Positions 18,691 to 28,147 of a DNA stretch of 35,685 nucleotides are shown one piece after another. The position numbers and the translations under genes were made by a program. Numbering within the stretch: position 1 is the stretch's first letter; every line of letters starts with the position of its first letter. Where the stretch lies: assembly GCA_902536935.1 (NCBI GenBank), contig CACAZM010000020.1, positions 1 to 35,685 of the forward strand, in the 5' to 3' direction. Source of the DNA: an uncultured Bacteroidota bacterium (lineage in GTDB: Bacteria; Bacteroidota; Bacteroidia; Flavobacteriales; Flavobacteriaceae). The notes under the pieces were generated by a model. It had not been told where the DNA came from, ran no database searches, and worked only from the letters and a program-made list of their open reading frames with translations.

Positions 18691-19233
18691 ATGTCACGAG
18701 TAGGAAACAATCCGATAGCAATTCCAGAAGGTGTGGTCGTTGATATTCAATCTGACCAAATTACCGTCAAAGGGAAGTTAGGAGAATTGAGCCAGCCATA
18801 TGATACAGTTACATTTTCTCAAGAAGATGCTGTATTGACAGTAAGTAGACCTTCTGAAGCTAAACCCCACAAAGCAAAACATGGCTTATATCGTGCTTTG
18901 GTCAATAATATGGTCGAAGGGGTTTCAAAAGGCTTTACAAAAGAATTGGAACTTGTCGGAGTTGGATATCGTGCTTCGAATCAAGGTCAAAAGTTAGATC
19001 TTGCTTTAGGGTTTTCTCACAATATTGTTTTTGAGATTCCCAGTGAAGTGAAACTGGAAACGATATCTGAAAAAGGTAAAAATCCAATCGTAAAATTGAC
19101 TTCACATGACAAACAATTATTAGGTGCTGTGGTTGCTAAGATTCGATCTTTCCGCAAGCCAGAGCCTTACAAAGGAAAAGGAGTCAAGTTTGTTGGAGAA
19201 CAAATTCGTAGAAAAGCAGGTAAATCTGCGTAA
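18691..19233 (+). CDS. rplF: 50S ribosomal protein L6
   Basis: A 180-residue protein made of two similar domains, near the factor-binding site at the base of the L7/L12 stalk. Start MSRVGNNPIAIPEGV; middle ELELVGVGYRASNQGQKLDLALGFSH; C-terminal signature KPEPYKGKGVKFVGEQIRRKAGKSA. A 21-bp AT-rich spacer precedes it, with no hairpin. Confidence 0.98.
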   Translation: MSRVGNNPIAIPEGVVVDIQSDQITVKGKLGELSQPYDTVTFSQEDAVLTVSRPSEAKPHKAKHGLYRALVNNMVEGVSKGFTKELELVGVGYRASNQGQKLDLALGFSHNIVFEIPSEVKLETISEKGKNPIVKLTSHDKQLLGAVVAKIRSFRKPEPYKGKGVKFVGEQIRRKAGKSA

Positions 19234-19243
19234 TTAAAAAAAT

Positions 19244-19600
19244 ATGAAACAAACGAAAACACAACGAAGATTTCGCATCAAACGTCGATTTAAGGCAACT
19301 GTTTTAGGTACGTCTGATCAACCACGCATGTCTGTTTTCAGAAGCAATAAAGAAATTTATGCTCAAATCATTAATGATGAAACTGGAGAAACCATTGCTG
19401 CCGCATCATCTCGTGATAAGGATGTGACTGGAAAAGGGTCATCGAAAACCGAACAAGCTGGTTTGGTTGGAAAGCTGATTGCTGAAAAAGCATTGGCCGC
19501 AGGCGTGACTGCGATTCGATTTGACCGTGGTGGATATTTGTACCATGGCCGTGTTAAATCGCTTGCACAAGGTGCTCGCGAGGGAGGATTAAAATTTTAA
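19244..19600 (+). CDS. rplR: 50S ribosomal protein L18
   Basis: A 118-residue 5S rRNA-binding protein. Basic N-terminus ([42 protein letters not shown]), then the core [39 protein letters not shown], which is the family's diagnostic C-terminal half. It lies 10 bp after rplF and 7 bp before rpsE. Confidence 0.98.
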   Translation: MKQTKTQRRFRIKRRFKATVLGTSDQPRMSVFRSNKEIYAQIINDETGETIAAASSRDKDVTGKGSSKTEQAGLVGKLIAEKALAAGVTAIRFDRGGYLYHGRVKSLAQGAREGGLKF

Positions 19601-19607
19601 TTGGAAT

Positions 19608-20132
19608 ATGTATCAAAAATATAAAAACATAGAATTTGTCAAGCCAGGAGGATTAGATCTTAAAGATCGTCTTGTTGGGGTTCAGCGTGTAACTAAAGTA
19701 ACCAAGGGTGGTCGTGCTTTTGGATTTTCTGCTATTGTTGTTGTAGGTGATGAAAACGGTGTTGTAGGACATGGACTTGGAAAATCTAAGGAGGTTAGTG
19801 AAGCAATCGCAAAAGCGGTTGAAGATGCAAAGAAAAATCTGGTTCGTATTCCGATTCATAAAGGAACGCTTCCTCACCAACAAAAAGGAAAATTTGGCGG
19901 TGCTCGCGTATACCTACAACCTGCATCTATGGGTACAGGAGTAATCGCTGGTGGTGCTGTTCGTGCAGTTCTTGAGGCAGTTGGGGTACAAGACGTACTT
20001 TCTAAATCTCAAGGGTCATCCAACCCCCACAATGTTGTTAAGGCAACCTTTGATGCGCTTCTACAACTGCGTAACGCAAATTTAATCGCGAAACAACGTG
20101 GTATTTCTGTTGAAAAAGTTTATAACGCATAA
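19608..20132 (+). CDS. rpsE: 30S ribosomal protein S5
   Basis: A 174-residue protein at the mRNA entry channel that affects decoding accuracy. The double-stranded-RNA-binding-like N-domain has [30 protein letters not shown] (spectinomycin-loop region unaltered in outline), and the C-domain has [39 protein letters not shown]. Four bases separate its stop from the rpmD ATG. Confidence 0.98.
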   Translation: MYQKYKNIEFVKPGGLDLKDRLVGVQRVTKVTKGGRAFGFSAIVVVGDENGVVGHGLGKSKEVSEAIAKAVEDAKKNLVRIPIHKGTLPHQQKGKFGGARVYLQPASMGTGVIAGGAVRAVLEAVGVQDVLSKSQGSSNPHNVVKATFDALLQLRNANLIAKQRGISVEKVYNA

Positions 20133-20136
20133 CGAC

Positions 20137-20316
20137 ATGGGAAAAATTAAGGTAACACAAACGCGCAGCTACATTAAGCGTCCTGAAAACCAAAAGAAAA
20201 CTCTTAAAGCTTTGGGACTAAAAAATATTGGTCACTCTGTTGAGCATGATGATTCTGCAGTTGTGCTTGGAATGATAGATAAAGTGAAACACCTTGTTTC
20301 AGTAGAACAATTATAA
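20137..20316 (+). CDS. rpmD: 50S ribosomal protein L30
   Basis: A 59-residue small protein found beside 23S rRNA domain II. The start is MGKIKVTQTRSYIKRPENQ at 20137; an in-frame start at 20098 lies inside rpsE and is rejected. The pattern KTLKALGLKNIGHSVEHDDSAVVLGMIDKVKHLV matches the short bacterial L30 form. It sits between rpsE and rplO, as is standard for the spc cluster. Confidence 0.97.
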   Translation: MGKIKVTQTRSYIKRPENQKKTLKALGLKNIGHSVEHDDSAVVLGMIDKVKHLVSVEQL

Positions 20317-20319
20317 GTT

Positions 20320-20772
20320 ATGGAATTAGGAAATTTAAAACCCTCTAAGGGAGCTGTAAAATCTTCTAACAAACGACTCGGTCGTGGTCAAGGATCAGGA
20401 TCTGGCGGTACAGCAACACGTGGTCATAAAGGAGCCAAATCTCGTTCTGGGTACTCCAAAAAGATTGGATTTGAGGGTGGTCAAATGCCTTTGCAACGTC
20501 GCGTTCCAAAGTTTGGATTTACTAACATCAACCGAAAGGAGTATCAAGGGATTAACCTCGATACCTTACAGCAATTGGTAGATGCCAAAAAAGTAAAAAA
20601 AGAAATTTCTCTTGATCAATTTGTTGATTTACGACTTGCAGGAAAAAATGATTTAATCAAAATTTTAGGCCGTGGCTCATTGTCAACGCCATTAAAGATA
20701 ACAGCACACAAATTCACAGCATCTGCCAAAGCTGCCATAGAAGCAGTAGGAGGAGAAGCGATAGATGCTTAA
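20320..20772 (+). CDS. rplO: 50S ribosomal protein L15
   Basis: A 150-residue late-assembly protein. The extended Gly/Arg-rich N-terminus (RLGRGQGSGSGGTATRGHKGAKSRSG) threads into 23S rRNA, followed by GGQMPLQRRVPKFGFTN, the family signature, and a globular C-terminus. It is three bases after rpmD; secY follows with a 6-bp spacer. Confidence 0.98.
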   Translation: MELGNLKPSKGAVKSSNKRLGRGQGSGSGGTATRGHKGAKSRSGYSKKIGFEGGQMPLQRRVPKFGFTNINRKEYQGINLDTLQQLVDAKKVKKEISLDQFVDLRLAGKNDLIKILGRGSLSTPLKITAHKFTASAKAAIEAVGGEAIDA

Positions 20773-20778
20773 TTGATT

Positions 20779-22122
20779 ATGAGACAATTTTTAGAAGCAA
20801 TAAAGAATATTTGGAAAATTGAAGAGTTGAGAAACCGTGTAGGTCTCACACTGGGCTTATTACTTGTCTATCGTGTGGGTGCTCAGGTTGTTCTCCCAGG
20901 AATTGATTCGGTTCAGCTTTCCGAACTTGCCAACCGTACTGACGGTGGTGGGCTCTTAGGGATTTTAAATGCCTTTACAGGCGGTGCATTTGCCAATGCC
21001 TCTGTTTTTGCTTTAGGAATTATGCCCTATATTTCTGCTTCTATTGTTGTTCAATTGATGGGAATAGCCGTTCCTTATCTCCAAAAATTACAAAAAGAAG
21101 GCGAAAGTGGCCGTCGAACAATCAATCAGATAACCCGTTGGTTGACCATTGCGATTTGTGTTGTTCAAGCACCGGCCTATCTTTATGGATTAGGTGCTCT
21201 TGGGGTTCCGGATTCTGCTTTCTTGCTAGGTAAAGGACCAACCTTTATTATTACTTCAGTGATAATATTGGTAACAGGAACCATATTTGCGATGTGGTTG
21301 GGTGAAAAAATTACAGACAAAGGAATTGGAAATGGAATTTCATTACTGATTACCGTTGGTATAATTGCTACAATGCCATTGTCTTTTGTGCAAGAGTTTG
21401 TTTCCAGAGTTACTGAAAATAACGGTGGTTTAATCATGATTTTAGTCGAGTTGGTGATTTGGATTATTGTCAATGGGCTATGTGTGCTTTTGGTTTTGGC
21501 GGTTCGTCAAATTCCAGTTCAATATGCACGTCGTACAGCTGCTGGAGGTTATGCAAAAAATCAAGGGGGTGCACGTCAATACATTCCATTAAAACTCAAC
21601 GCATCAGGCGTTATGCCAATTATCTTTGCACAAGCAATTATGTTTGCACCTGCATACCTTGGTCAAGCAATTGGGAATAATGCTGTCGGTCAATGGATGC
21701 AGGCGTCTTTCTCCGACATTTTCGGCCTTTGGTACAATGTCCTTTTTGGAGTTTTAATCATTGTTTTTACATTCTTTTATACTGCGATTACGGTTCCTAC
21801 AAACAAGATGGCTGATGATTTAAAACGAAACGGAGGGTTTATTCCCGGCATTCGTCCAGGTGGAGAAACGGCTGACTTTTTGGATCGTGTGATGTCGCAC
21901 ATCACTTTCCCTGGGTCATTGTTTTTAGCAGCAATCGCGGTTTTACCAGCTGTTGCATATCAATTGTTAGGATTGCAGCAAGGTTGGGCGCTATTTTACG
22001 GTGGAACTTCTCTATTGATTATGGTTGGAGTTGCTATCGATACTATTCAGCAAGTCAATGCGTACTTGCTTAACCGTCATTATGACGGATTGATGACAAC
22101 GGGAAATAAAAGAAAACGATAA
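20779..22122 (+). CDS. secY: Preprotein translocase subunit SecY
   Basis: A 447-residue inner-membrane protein that forms the protein-conducting channel with SecE and SecG. About ten hydrophobic helices are visible. The plug/TM2 region has [26 protein letters not shown], and the cytosolic loop has [14 protein letters not shown], followed by [19 protein letters not shown], the family signature. The start is the ATG at 20779; a TTG two codons earlier is also in frame but less likely. It is followed directly by infA, without adk or map between them. Confidence 0.97.
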   Translation: MRQFLEAIKNIWKIEELRNRVGLTLGLLLVYRVGAQVVLPGIDSVQLSELANRTDGGGLLGILNAFTGGAFANASVFALGIMPYISASIVVQLMGIAVPYLQKLQKEGESGRRTINQITRWLTIAICVVQAPAYLYGLGALGVPDSAFLLGKGPTFIITSVIILVTGTIFAMWLGEKITDKGIGNGISLLITVGIIATMPLSFVQEFVSRVTENNGGLIMILVELVIWIIVNGLCVLLVLAVRQIPVQYARRTAAGGYAKNQGGARQYIPLKLNASGVMPIIFAQAIMFAPAYLGQAIGNNAVGQWMQASFSDIFGLWYNVLFGVLIIVFTFFYTAITVPTNKMADDLKRNGGFIPGIRPGGETADFLDRVMSHITFPGSLFLAAIAVLPAVAYQLLGLQQGWALFYGGTSLLIMVGVAIDTIQQVNAYLLNRHYDGLMTTGNKRKR

Positions 22123-22124
22123 TC

Positions 22125-22340
22125 ATGGCGAAGCAGCCTTCCATTGAGCAAGACGGACAGATTATTGAGGCTTTATCCAATGCCATGTTTCGGGTAGAGT
22201 TGGAAAATGGTCACGTTGTAACGGCACATATTTCTGGTAAAATGCGGATGCATTATATTAAGTTGTTGCCGGGAGATAAAGTAAAACTTGAAATGAGTCC
22301 GTACGACTTAACTAAAGCACGGATTACATATAGATATTAG
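22125..22340 (+). CDS. infA: Translation initiation factor IF-1
   Basis: A 71-residue OB-fold protein that occupies the A site during initiation. Start [30 protein letters not shown]; then [37 protein letters not shown], the almost invariant family sequence. It is two bases after secY and two before rpmJ. Confidence 0.98.
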   Translation: MAKQPSIEQDGQIIEALSNAMFRVELENGHVVTAHISGKMRMHYIKLLPGDKVKLEMSPYDLTKARITYRY

Positions 22341-22342
22341 TT

Positions 22343-22459
22343 ATGAAAGTTAGAGCATCATTAAAGAAAAGAAGCGCAGACTGTAAGATTGTACGTCGAA
22401 AGGGGCGCTTGTATGTCGTTAACAAGAAGAATCCACGATTCAAACAAAGACAAGGGTAA
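22343..22459 (+). CDS. rpmJ: 50S ribosomal protein L36, zinc-free form
   Basis: A 38-residue ORF, the exact family length, read directly from the sequence: it starts [10 protein letters not shown] and ends [10 protein letters not shown], both diagnostic. Of the zinc ligands found in E. coli L36 (Cys11, Cys14, Cys27, His33), only Cys14 remains; the others are Ser, Asn and Phe. It is therefore the zinc-independent form. It sits between infA and rpsM, two bases from each. Confidence 0.97.
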   Translation: MKVRASLKKRSADCKIVRRKGRLYVVNKKNPRFKQRQG

Positions 22460-22461
22460 TT

Positions 22462-22836
22462 ATGGCAAGAATTTCAGGAGTTGATATCCCAAAACAAAAG
22501 CGAGGTGAAATTGCCTTGACTTACATTTTTGGTGTAGGTAAAAGTAGAGCACAGCAGATTTTAGAAAAAGCAGGTGTGGATGTAAATAAAAAAGTTTTAG
22601 ATTGGAATGACGACGAAATAGGAAGAATACGTGATGCGGTTTCTGCATATAAGATTGAAGGAGAACTTCGTTCGGAAATTCAAATGAGCATTAAGCGTCT
22701 GATGGACATCGGTTCATTCAGAGGCATCCGCCACCGAATTGGACTTCCACTACGTGGACAGAGAACTAAAAATAACTCTAGAACACGAAAAGGAAAACGT
22801 AAAACTGTTGCAAATAAAAAGAAAGTAACCAAATAA
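22462..22836 (+). CDS. rpsM: 30S ribosomal protein S13
   Basis: A 124-residue 30S-head protein that forms bridges to L5 and contacts P-site tRNA. Start [26 protein letters not shown] with the helix-two-turn-helix; C-terminus [29 protein letters not shown] with the usual Lys-rich tail. It opens the alpha part of the cluster. The E. coli S4-binding pseudoknot site before rpsM is not possible here, because the preceding gene ends two bases away. Confidence 0.98.
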   Translation: MARISGVDIPKQKRGEIALTYIFGVGKSRAQQILEKAGVDVNKKVLDWNDDEIGRIRDAVSAYKIEGELRSEIQMSIKRLMDIGSFRGIRHRIGLPLRGQRTKNNSRTRKGKRKTVANKKKVTK

Positions 22837-22846
22837 TCAATAATTT

Positions 22847-23230
22847 ATGGCGAAGACGAGTTCTAAAAAAAGGAAAGTTGTTGTTGAGTCTTTTGGGGAA
22901 GCACATGTTACGGCTTCCTTCAACAACATTATTATTTCTTTGACCAACACAAAAGGTGAGGTGATCTCTTGGTCGTCTGCTGGTAAAATGGGTTTTAGAG
23001 GTTCAAAGAAAAACACACCTTACGCAGCTCAACTTGCCGCAGAGGATGCTGGTAAAACTGCACTAGAAGCAGGATTGCGTAAAGTAAAAGTATTTGTGAA
23101 AGGTCCAGGTAATGGTCGTGAATCCGCCATTCGAACCATTCACAATATGGGAATTGAAGTAACTGAAATTGTTGACGTCACTCCGCTTCCCCACAACGGA
23201 TGTAGACCACCGAAAAGAAGAAGAGTATAA
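22847..23230 (+). CDS. rpsK: 30S ribosomal protein S11
   Basis: A 127-residue platform protein that contacts the Shine-Dalgarno/anti-SD helix region. Core: [48 protein letters not shown] and the C-terminal [28 protein letters not shown] region. A long 71-bp structured spacer separates it from rpsD. Confidence 0.98.
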   Translation: MAKTSSKKRKVVVESFGEAHVTASFNNIIISLTNTKGEVISWSSAGKMGFRGSKKNTPYAAQLAAEDAGKTALEAGLRKVKVFVKGPGNGRESAIRTIHNMGIEVTEIVDVTPLPHNGCRPPKRRRV

Positions 23231-23237
23231 TAATTAA

Positions 23238-23288
23238 TTGAAGGGAATTTTTGACGAAGGATAGACCTTAATTCTCATACACCTTCAA
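23238..23288 (+). promoter_or_regulatory. Structured spacer before rpsD, candidate S4 leader element
   Basis: Three nested helices can form: TTGAAGG (23238-23244) with CCTTCAA (23282-23288), GAATT (23245-23249) with AATTC (23270-23274), and AAGG (23257-23260) with CCTT (23266-23269) closed by an ATAGA loop. The left side of the two outer helices is contiguous; the bulges are TTTGACG on the left and TCATACA on the right. The element ends 13 nt before the rpsD ATG in the longest spacer of the r-protein run, and has no U-tract. S4 autoregulates the alpha operon in E. coli and rpsD in Firmicutes, so a self-regulation role is plausible. Confidence 0.55.
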
Positions 23289-23301
23289 ATAAAATAAAAC
23301 T

Positions 23302-23907
23302 ATGGCAAGATATACTGGTCCAAAAACAAAAATAGCCCGAAAATTTGGTGAAGCCATTTTCGGCGAGGATAAAAGTTTCGAAAAAAGAAACTATCCTCCA
23401 GGGCAACACGGAAACAACCGCCGTCGTCCGAAAAAGTCTGAATATGCTATTCAGCTTATGGAAAAACAAAAAGCAAAATTCACATACGGTATTTTGGAGC
23501 GTCAATTCAGAAATTTATTTGATCGTGCAAGCCGAAGTAAAGGGGTTACCGGTGAAGTGTTGCTTCAATTGTGTGAATCTCGTTTAGACAATATCGTATA
23601 TCGATTAGGAATTGCACCTACGAGAAGTGCAGCGCGTCAATTGGTTAATCACCGCCACATTACCATTAACGGTTCGGTAAACAATATTCCTTCAACCTAT
23701 ATTAAGGTTGGTGATGTTATAGGCGTACGTGAAAAATCAAAATCGCTTGAGGTTGTGGAACGTTCAGTTGCTCAATCTACTGTCGTTCAGGAATGGCTAT
23801 CATGGAATGAAGCTACTCTTGAGGGAACCTTGGTTTCTGTGCCAACACGTGAGCAAATCACAGAAAACATTAAAGAACAATTGATTGTAGAACTTTATTC
23901 AAAATAA
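23302..23907 (+). CDS. rpsD: 30S ribosomal protein S4
   Basis: A 201-residue primary 16S rRNA binder that starts 30S assembly. The N-terminus [17 protein letters not shown] lacks the Cys cluster of zinc-binding S4. The S4 RNA-binding domain is at about 93-155 with [35 protein letters not shown], the signature. It follows a spacer with a strong predicted RNA structure; S4 is the known autogenous regulator of this operon elsewhere. It is followed by rpoA after six bases. Confidence 0.98.
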   Translation: MARYTGPKTKIARKFGEAIFGEDKSFEKRNYPPGQHGNNRRRPKKSEYAIQLMEKQKAKFTYGILERQFRNLFDRASRSKGVTGEVLLQLCESRLDNIVYRLGIAPTRSAARQLVNHRHITINGSVNNIPSTYIKVGDVIGVREKSKSLEVVERSVAQSTVVQEWLSWNEATLEGTLVSVPTREQITENIKEQLIVELYSK

Positions 23908-23913
23908 TTTAGA

Positions 23914-24906
23914 ATGGCATTATTTAATTTTCAAAAGCCCGACAAAGTAATAATGATTGAATCCACAGAGTTTGAGGGGATTTTCGAATTTCGACCTCTT
24001 GAGCCTGGTTACGGATTGACAATTGGTAACGCGTTGCGTCGAGTGATGTTATCCTCTCTCGAGGGGTATGCCATTACTTCAATACGTATCAATCAAGTTG
24101 ACCACGAATTTTCAACGCTCCCTGGAATCGTTGAAGATGTTACTGAAATGATTTTAAACTTTAAGCAAGTTCGCTTAAAGCAGCAAATCGATGCAATAGA
24201 TGATGAGACAGTAACTGTAGCGGTTTCCAATCAGGAAAAACTCACAGCTGGAGATTTACAGAGGTTTATATCTGGATTTCAAATTCTCAATCCAGACTTG
24301 GTGATATGTAATATGGATAAGAGCGTGAACCTCAATTTTGAGTTTACAATTGACAAAGGGAGAGGATATGTACCTGCTGAAGAAAATAAAAAAGCAACAG
24401 CACCTATCGGAACCATTGCCATTGATTCTGTTTACACACCAATCAAAAACGTTAAATACAGTATTGAGAACTTTCGAGTTGAGCAGAAGACAGATTATGA
24501 AAAACTCATTTTTGAAATTGCAACCGATGGGTCTATTCACCCAAAAGATGCTTTAACAGAAGCTGCCAAGACTTTGATTCACCACTTTATGTTATTCTCA
24601 GATGAGCGAATCACTCTAGAAGCGGATGAAATCGCGCAATCTGAAGTATATGATGAGGAGTCTCTACATATGCGTCAGTTATTAAAAACCAAACTTATCG
24701 ACATGGACCTTTCAGTTCGTGCGTTAAATTGTTTAAAAGCCGCTGAAGTGGATACTCTTGGAGATTTAGTTTCTTTTAACAAATCCGATTTAATGAAGTT
24801 TAGAAACTTCGGAAAGAAGTCATTGACTGAACTTGAAGACCTGGTTGTTTCTAAAGGGCTTAATTTCGGAATGGACTTAAGTAAATACAAATTAGACAAG
24901 GATTAG
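23914..24906 (+). CDS. rpoA: DNA-directed RNA polymerase subunit alpha
   Basis: A 330-residue subunit whose N-terminal domain (about 1-230) dimerises and scaffolds beta and beta'. Blocks: [39 protein letters not shown] and [20 protein letters not shown]. The C-terminal domain (about 255-318; [23 protein letters not shown], then [12 protein letters not shown]) has the helix-hairpin-helix that binds UP elements and activators; Arg269 matches the DNA-contacting arginine of E. coli. It sits between rpsD and rplQ, the standard alpha-operon order. Confidence 0.99.
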   Translation: MALFNFQKPDKVIMIESTEFEGIFEFRPLEPGYGLTIGNALRRVMLSSLEGYAITSIRINQVDHEFSTLPGIVEDVTEMILNFKQVRLKQQIDAIDDETVTVAVSNQEKLTAGDLQRFISGFQILNPDLVICNMDKSVNLNFEFTIDKGRGYVPAEENKKATAPIGTIAIDSVYTPIKNVKYSIENFRVEQKTDYEKLIFEIATDGSIHPKDALTEAAKTLIHHFMLFSDERITLEADEIAQSEVYDEESLHMRQLLKTKLIDMDLSVRALNCLKAAEVDTLGDLVSFNKSDLMKFRNFGKKSLTELEDLVVSKGLNFGMDLSKYKLDKD

Positions 24907-24927
24907 GTCTTTGTAAAGAATCTTATT

Positions 24928-25572
24928 ATGAGACACGGAAAAAAGATTGCACACTTGGGGAGAACGGCCTCTCACCGAAAAGCAATGATGGCCAATATGG
25001 CATCCTCTTTGATTGAGCACAAGCGCATCAATACCACTGTTGCGAAAGCCAAAGCGCTTAAGAAGTTTGTTGAGCCACTAATCACAAAGGCAAAAAGTGA
25101 TACGACCCACAACCGAAGAGTCGTTTTTTCAGCTTTACGTAATAAATATGCAGTTAGCGAACTTTTTCGCGATGTCGCCGAAAAAGTTGCAGATCGTCCT
25201 GGTGGATACACGCGGATTATCAAAGTAGGAAGTCGCCTTGGAGATAATGCTTCAATGGCTTTGATCGAGCTTGTTGATTTTAATGATACCTATGTTACCG
25301 ATAAGCCTGCTAAAAAGCGCTCACGTCGACGTGGTAGCAAGAAAAAAGCAGAGATATTGCCAGCTGCTGTTGAAGCTGAAGTGGTAGAAGAAGTTGCTTC
25401 TTCATCAGAAACAGAAGAAGTAGTAGTTGAAGAGGTGCCAAATCCGGAGGCATCTGTAGAGGATAATGAAGGAACAGAGCCCGCAACTGAAGAAGTCGAT
25501 AAAGACACTATAAAAACCACTTCTGAAGCTGATGAAAATCAAGAAGAGTCAAAAGGCGATAAGCAAAGATAG
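24928..25572 (+). CDS. rplQ: 50S ribosomal protein L17 with long acidic tail
   Basis: A 214-residue protein; the conserved L17 core is 1-120 ([21 protein letters not shown], then [21 protein letters not shown], and [22 protein letters not shown]). After it come a basic patch (129-140, [11 protein letters not shown]) and about 70 residues of Glu/Val/Ser-rich low-complexity sequence (149-208). E. coli L17 has 127 residues, so the tail is a lineage addition; Bacteroidota L17 proteins are often extended, but this one is long. The tail should be disordered and exposed near the exit-tunnel side of the 50S. It is the last gene of the ribosomal run, followed by a terminator 37 bp downstream. Confidence 0.96.
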   Translation: MRHGKKIAHLGRTASHRKAMMANMASSLIEHKRINTTVAKAKALKKFVEPLITKAKSDTTHNRRVVFSALRNKYAVSELFRDVAEKVADRPGGYTRIIKVGSRLGDNASMALIELVDFNDTYVTDKPAKKRSRRRGSKKKAEILPAAVEAEVVEEVASSSETEEVVVEEVPNPEASVEDNEGTEPATEEVDKDTIKTTSEADENQEESKGDKQR

Positions 25573-25609
25573 TATTGTGTAAATCTTCAAGATTTTCTTA
25601 ATAACTAAT

Positions 25610-25640
25610 AAGGATAAACCATAGTGTTTATCCTTTTTTT
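25610..25640 (+). terminator. Intrinsic terminator of the ribosomal operon
   Basis: Perfect 10-bp arms AAGGATAAAC (25610-25619) and GTTTATCCTT (25626-25635) with a CATAGT loop, followed by a T-run to 25640. It lies 37 bp after the rplQ stop. The T-run is immediately followed by the -7 box of carA, so termination and the next initiation are packed into about 45 bp. Confidence 0.9.
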
Positions 25641-25645
25641 TATAC

Positions 25646-25653
25646 TATTTTTG
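25646..25653 (+). promoter_or_regulatory. -7 promoter box of carA
   Basis: TATTTTTG matches TAnnTTTG, 18 bp before the carA ATG, giving a predicted leader of only about 12-14 nt. No TTG lies at the usual -33 spacing; that area is the 3' arm of the ribosomal-operon terminator. Confidence 0.55.
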
Positions 25654-25671
25654 TGCCAACTAAGAATCAAG

Positions 25672-26784
25672 ATGAGTAAGTACAGTCCGCGTTCAAAAGC
25701 ATTTATTTTGCTCGAAGATGGAACTGTTTTTTTTGGAAAATCTGTTGGCATCAATGGTACTGCGACAGGCGAGGTGTGTTTCAACACTGGAATGACTGGT
25801 TATCAAGAAATTTTCACGGATCCTTCATATTATGGTCAACTTATGGTTGCCACCAATGCGCATATCGGTAATTATGGAGTAAATGATCATGAGGTTGAAT
25901 CTGCTCAAATCCAAATCGCTGGGCTGATCTGTAAAAATTTCAACTTTAAACATTCTCGACCTGCTGCAGATAAATCTCTTTTTAAGTTTTTTGAGAAACA
26001 AAAACTAGTCGCCATTTCCGATGTAGATACTCGGGCACTGGTGAGCTACATCCGAGATCATGGAGCAATGAACGCATTGATTTCTACTGAAATTGATGCG
26101 ATGGAAAGCTTGCAACAAAAATTACAGAAAGTACCATCAATGGAAGGTCTCGAATTGGTTTCTAAAGTTTCTACTGCAAAGCCTTATTATGAAGGCGATT
26201 CTTCTGCGCCTATCAAAATTGCCGCCTTAGATCTTGGAATCAAAAAGAACATCTTGAGAAATTTTGTTTCTCGAAATGCCTATGTTAAAGTGTTTCCCTA
26301 CGATACGGACTTTGAAACTATGTCTGACTGGAATCCAGATGGATACTTTCTTTCAAATGGCCCTGGTGATCCTGAACCATTGACTGGTCCAATTGAAGTT
26401 GCTAAACAAATTCTCGCTGAAAATAAACCCCTTTTTGGGATATGTTTAGGGCATCAAATCATCGCCCTCTCACAAGGTATATCAACATATAAAATGCGCA
26501 ATGGGCATCGTGGTATTAATCATCCTATTCTTAATCTTGAGACAAAAAAAGGTGAAATCACTTCCCAAAACCATGGTTTTGCCATCGACCGCGATGCAAC
26601 TGAAAATAATGATAATGTATCCATCACGCATCTTCATTTAAATGATGACACCGTTGCTGGTATACGTGTCAATGGAAAACCCTGCTTTTCTGTGCAGTAC
26701 CATCCGGAAGCAAGCCCAGGCCCCCATGACTCTTCCTACCTTTTCGATCAATTCATTCAACTTATTCTAGATCAAAAAAAATAA
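25672..26784 (+). CDS. carA: Carbamoyl-phosphate synthase small subunit
   Basis: A 370-residue glutaminase subunit supplying ammonia to CarB for carbamoyl phosphate, the precursor of arginine and pyrimidines. The N-terminal domain has LEDGTVFFGKSVG and NTGMTGYQEIFTDPSY. The class-I glutamine amidotransferase domain (about 180-370) has FGICLGHQI with nucleophile Cys258, and YHPEASPG with His344 and Glu346. The start is the ATG at 25672; a GTG 16 codons upstream lies inside the terminator hairpin and past the -7 box logic, so it is rejected. carB is not in the window. eno begins three bases after the stop. Confidence 0.97.
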   Translation: MSKYSPRSKAFILLEDGTVFFGKSVGINGTATGEVCFNTGMTGYQEIFTDPSYYGQLMVATNAHIGNYGVNDHEVESAQIQIAGLICKNFNFKHSRPAADKSLFKFFEKQKLVAISDVDTRALVSYIRDHGAMNALISTEIDAMESLQQKLQKVPSMEGLELVSKVSTAKPYYEGDSSAPIKIAALDLGIKKNILRNFVSRNAYVKVFPYDTDFETMSDWNPDGYFLSNGPGDPEPLTGPIEVAKQILAENKPLFGICLGHQIIALSQGISTYKMRNGHRGINHPILNLETKKGEITSQNHGFAIDRDATENNDNVSITHLHLNDDTVAGIRVNGKPCFSVQYHPEASPGPHDSSYLFDQFIQLILDQKK

Positions 26785-28080
<1,296 letters not shown>

Positions 28081-28122
28081 CGGATATTTCGCCAACTCTT
28101 CGCTTATTTGCCAATCCTATTG

Positions 28123-28130
28123 TATTTTTG
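28123..28130 (+). promoter_or_regulatory. -7 promoter box of gltA
   Basis: TATTTTTG, the same sequence as the carA box, lies 17 bp before the gltA ATG, with a leader of roughly 11 nt. A TTTG at 28107-28110 is only 12 bp upstream, too close for a normal -33 element. Confidence 0.55.
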
Positions 28131-28131
28131 C

Positions 28132-28142
28132 AGGATAATCCT
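28132..28142 (+). promoter_or_regulatory. Palindrome over the gltA transcription start
   Basis: AGGATAATCCT is a perfect 5+1+5 palindrome between the -7 box and the gltA start codon. A further ATCCT half-site lies at 28114-28118, on the other side of the -7 box. The placement suits an operator for a repressor of citrate synthase, but the regulator is unknown and a chance palindrome is possible. Confidence 0.35.
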
Positions 28143-28147
28143 AGTAA

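Noticed and set aside
24907-24927. Possible promoter or hairpin before rplQ
   Set aside because: GTCTTTG lacks the TA of the -7 consensus, and the TCTT/AAGA stem is only 4 bp.
25624-25671. Upstream GTG start for CarA giving a hydrophobic N-terminus
   Set aside because: It falls in the terminator hairpin and upstream of the -7 box, and CarA is cytosolic; the ATG at 25672 gives the normal start.
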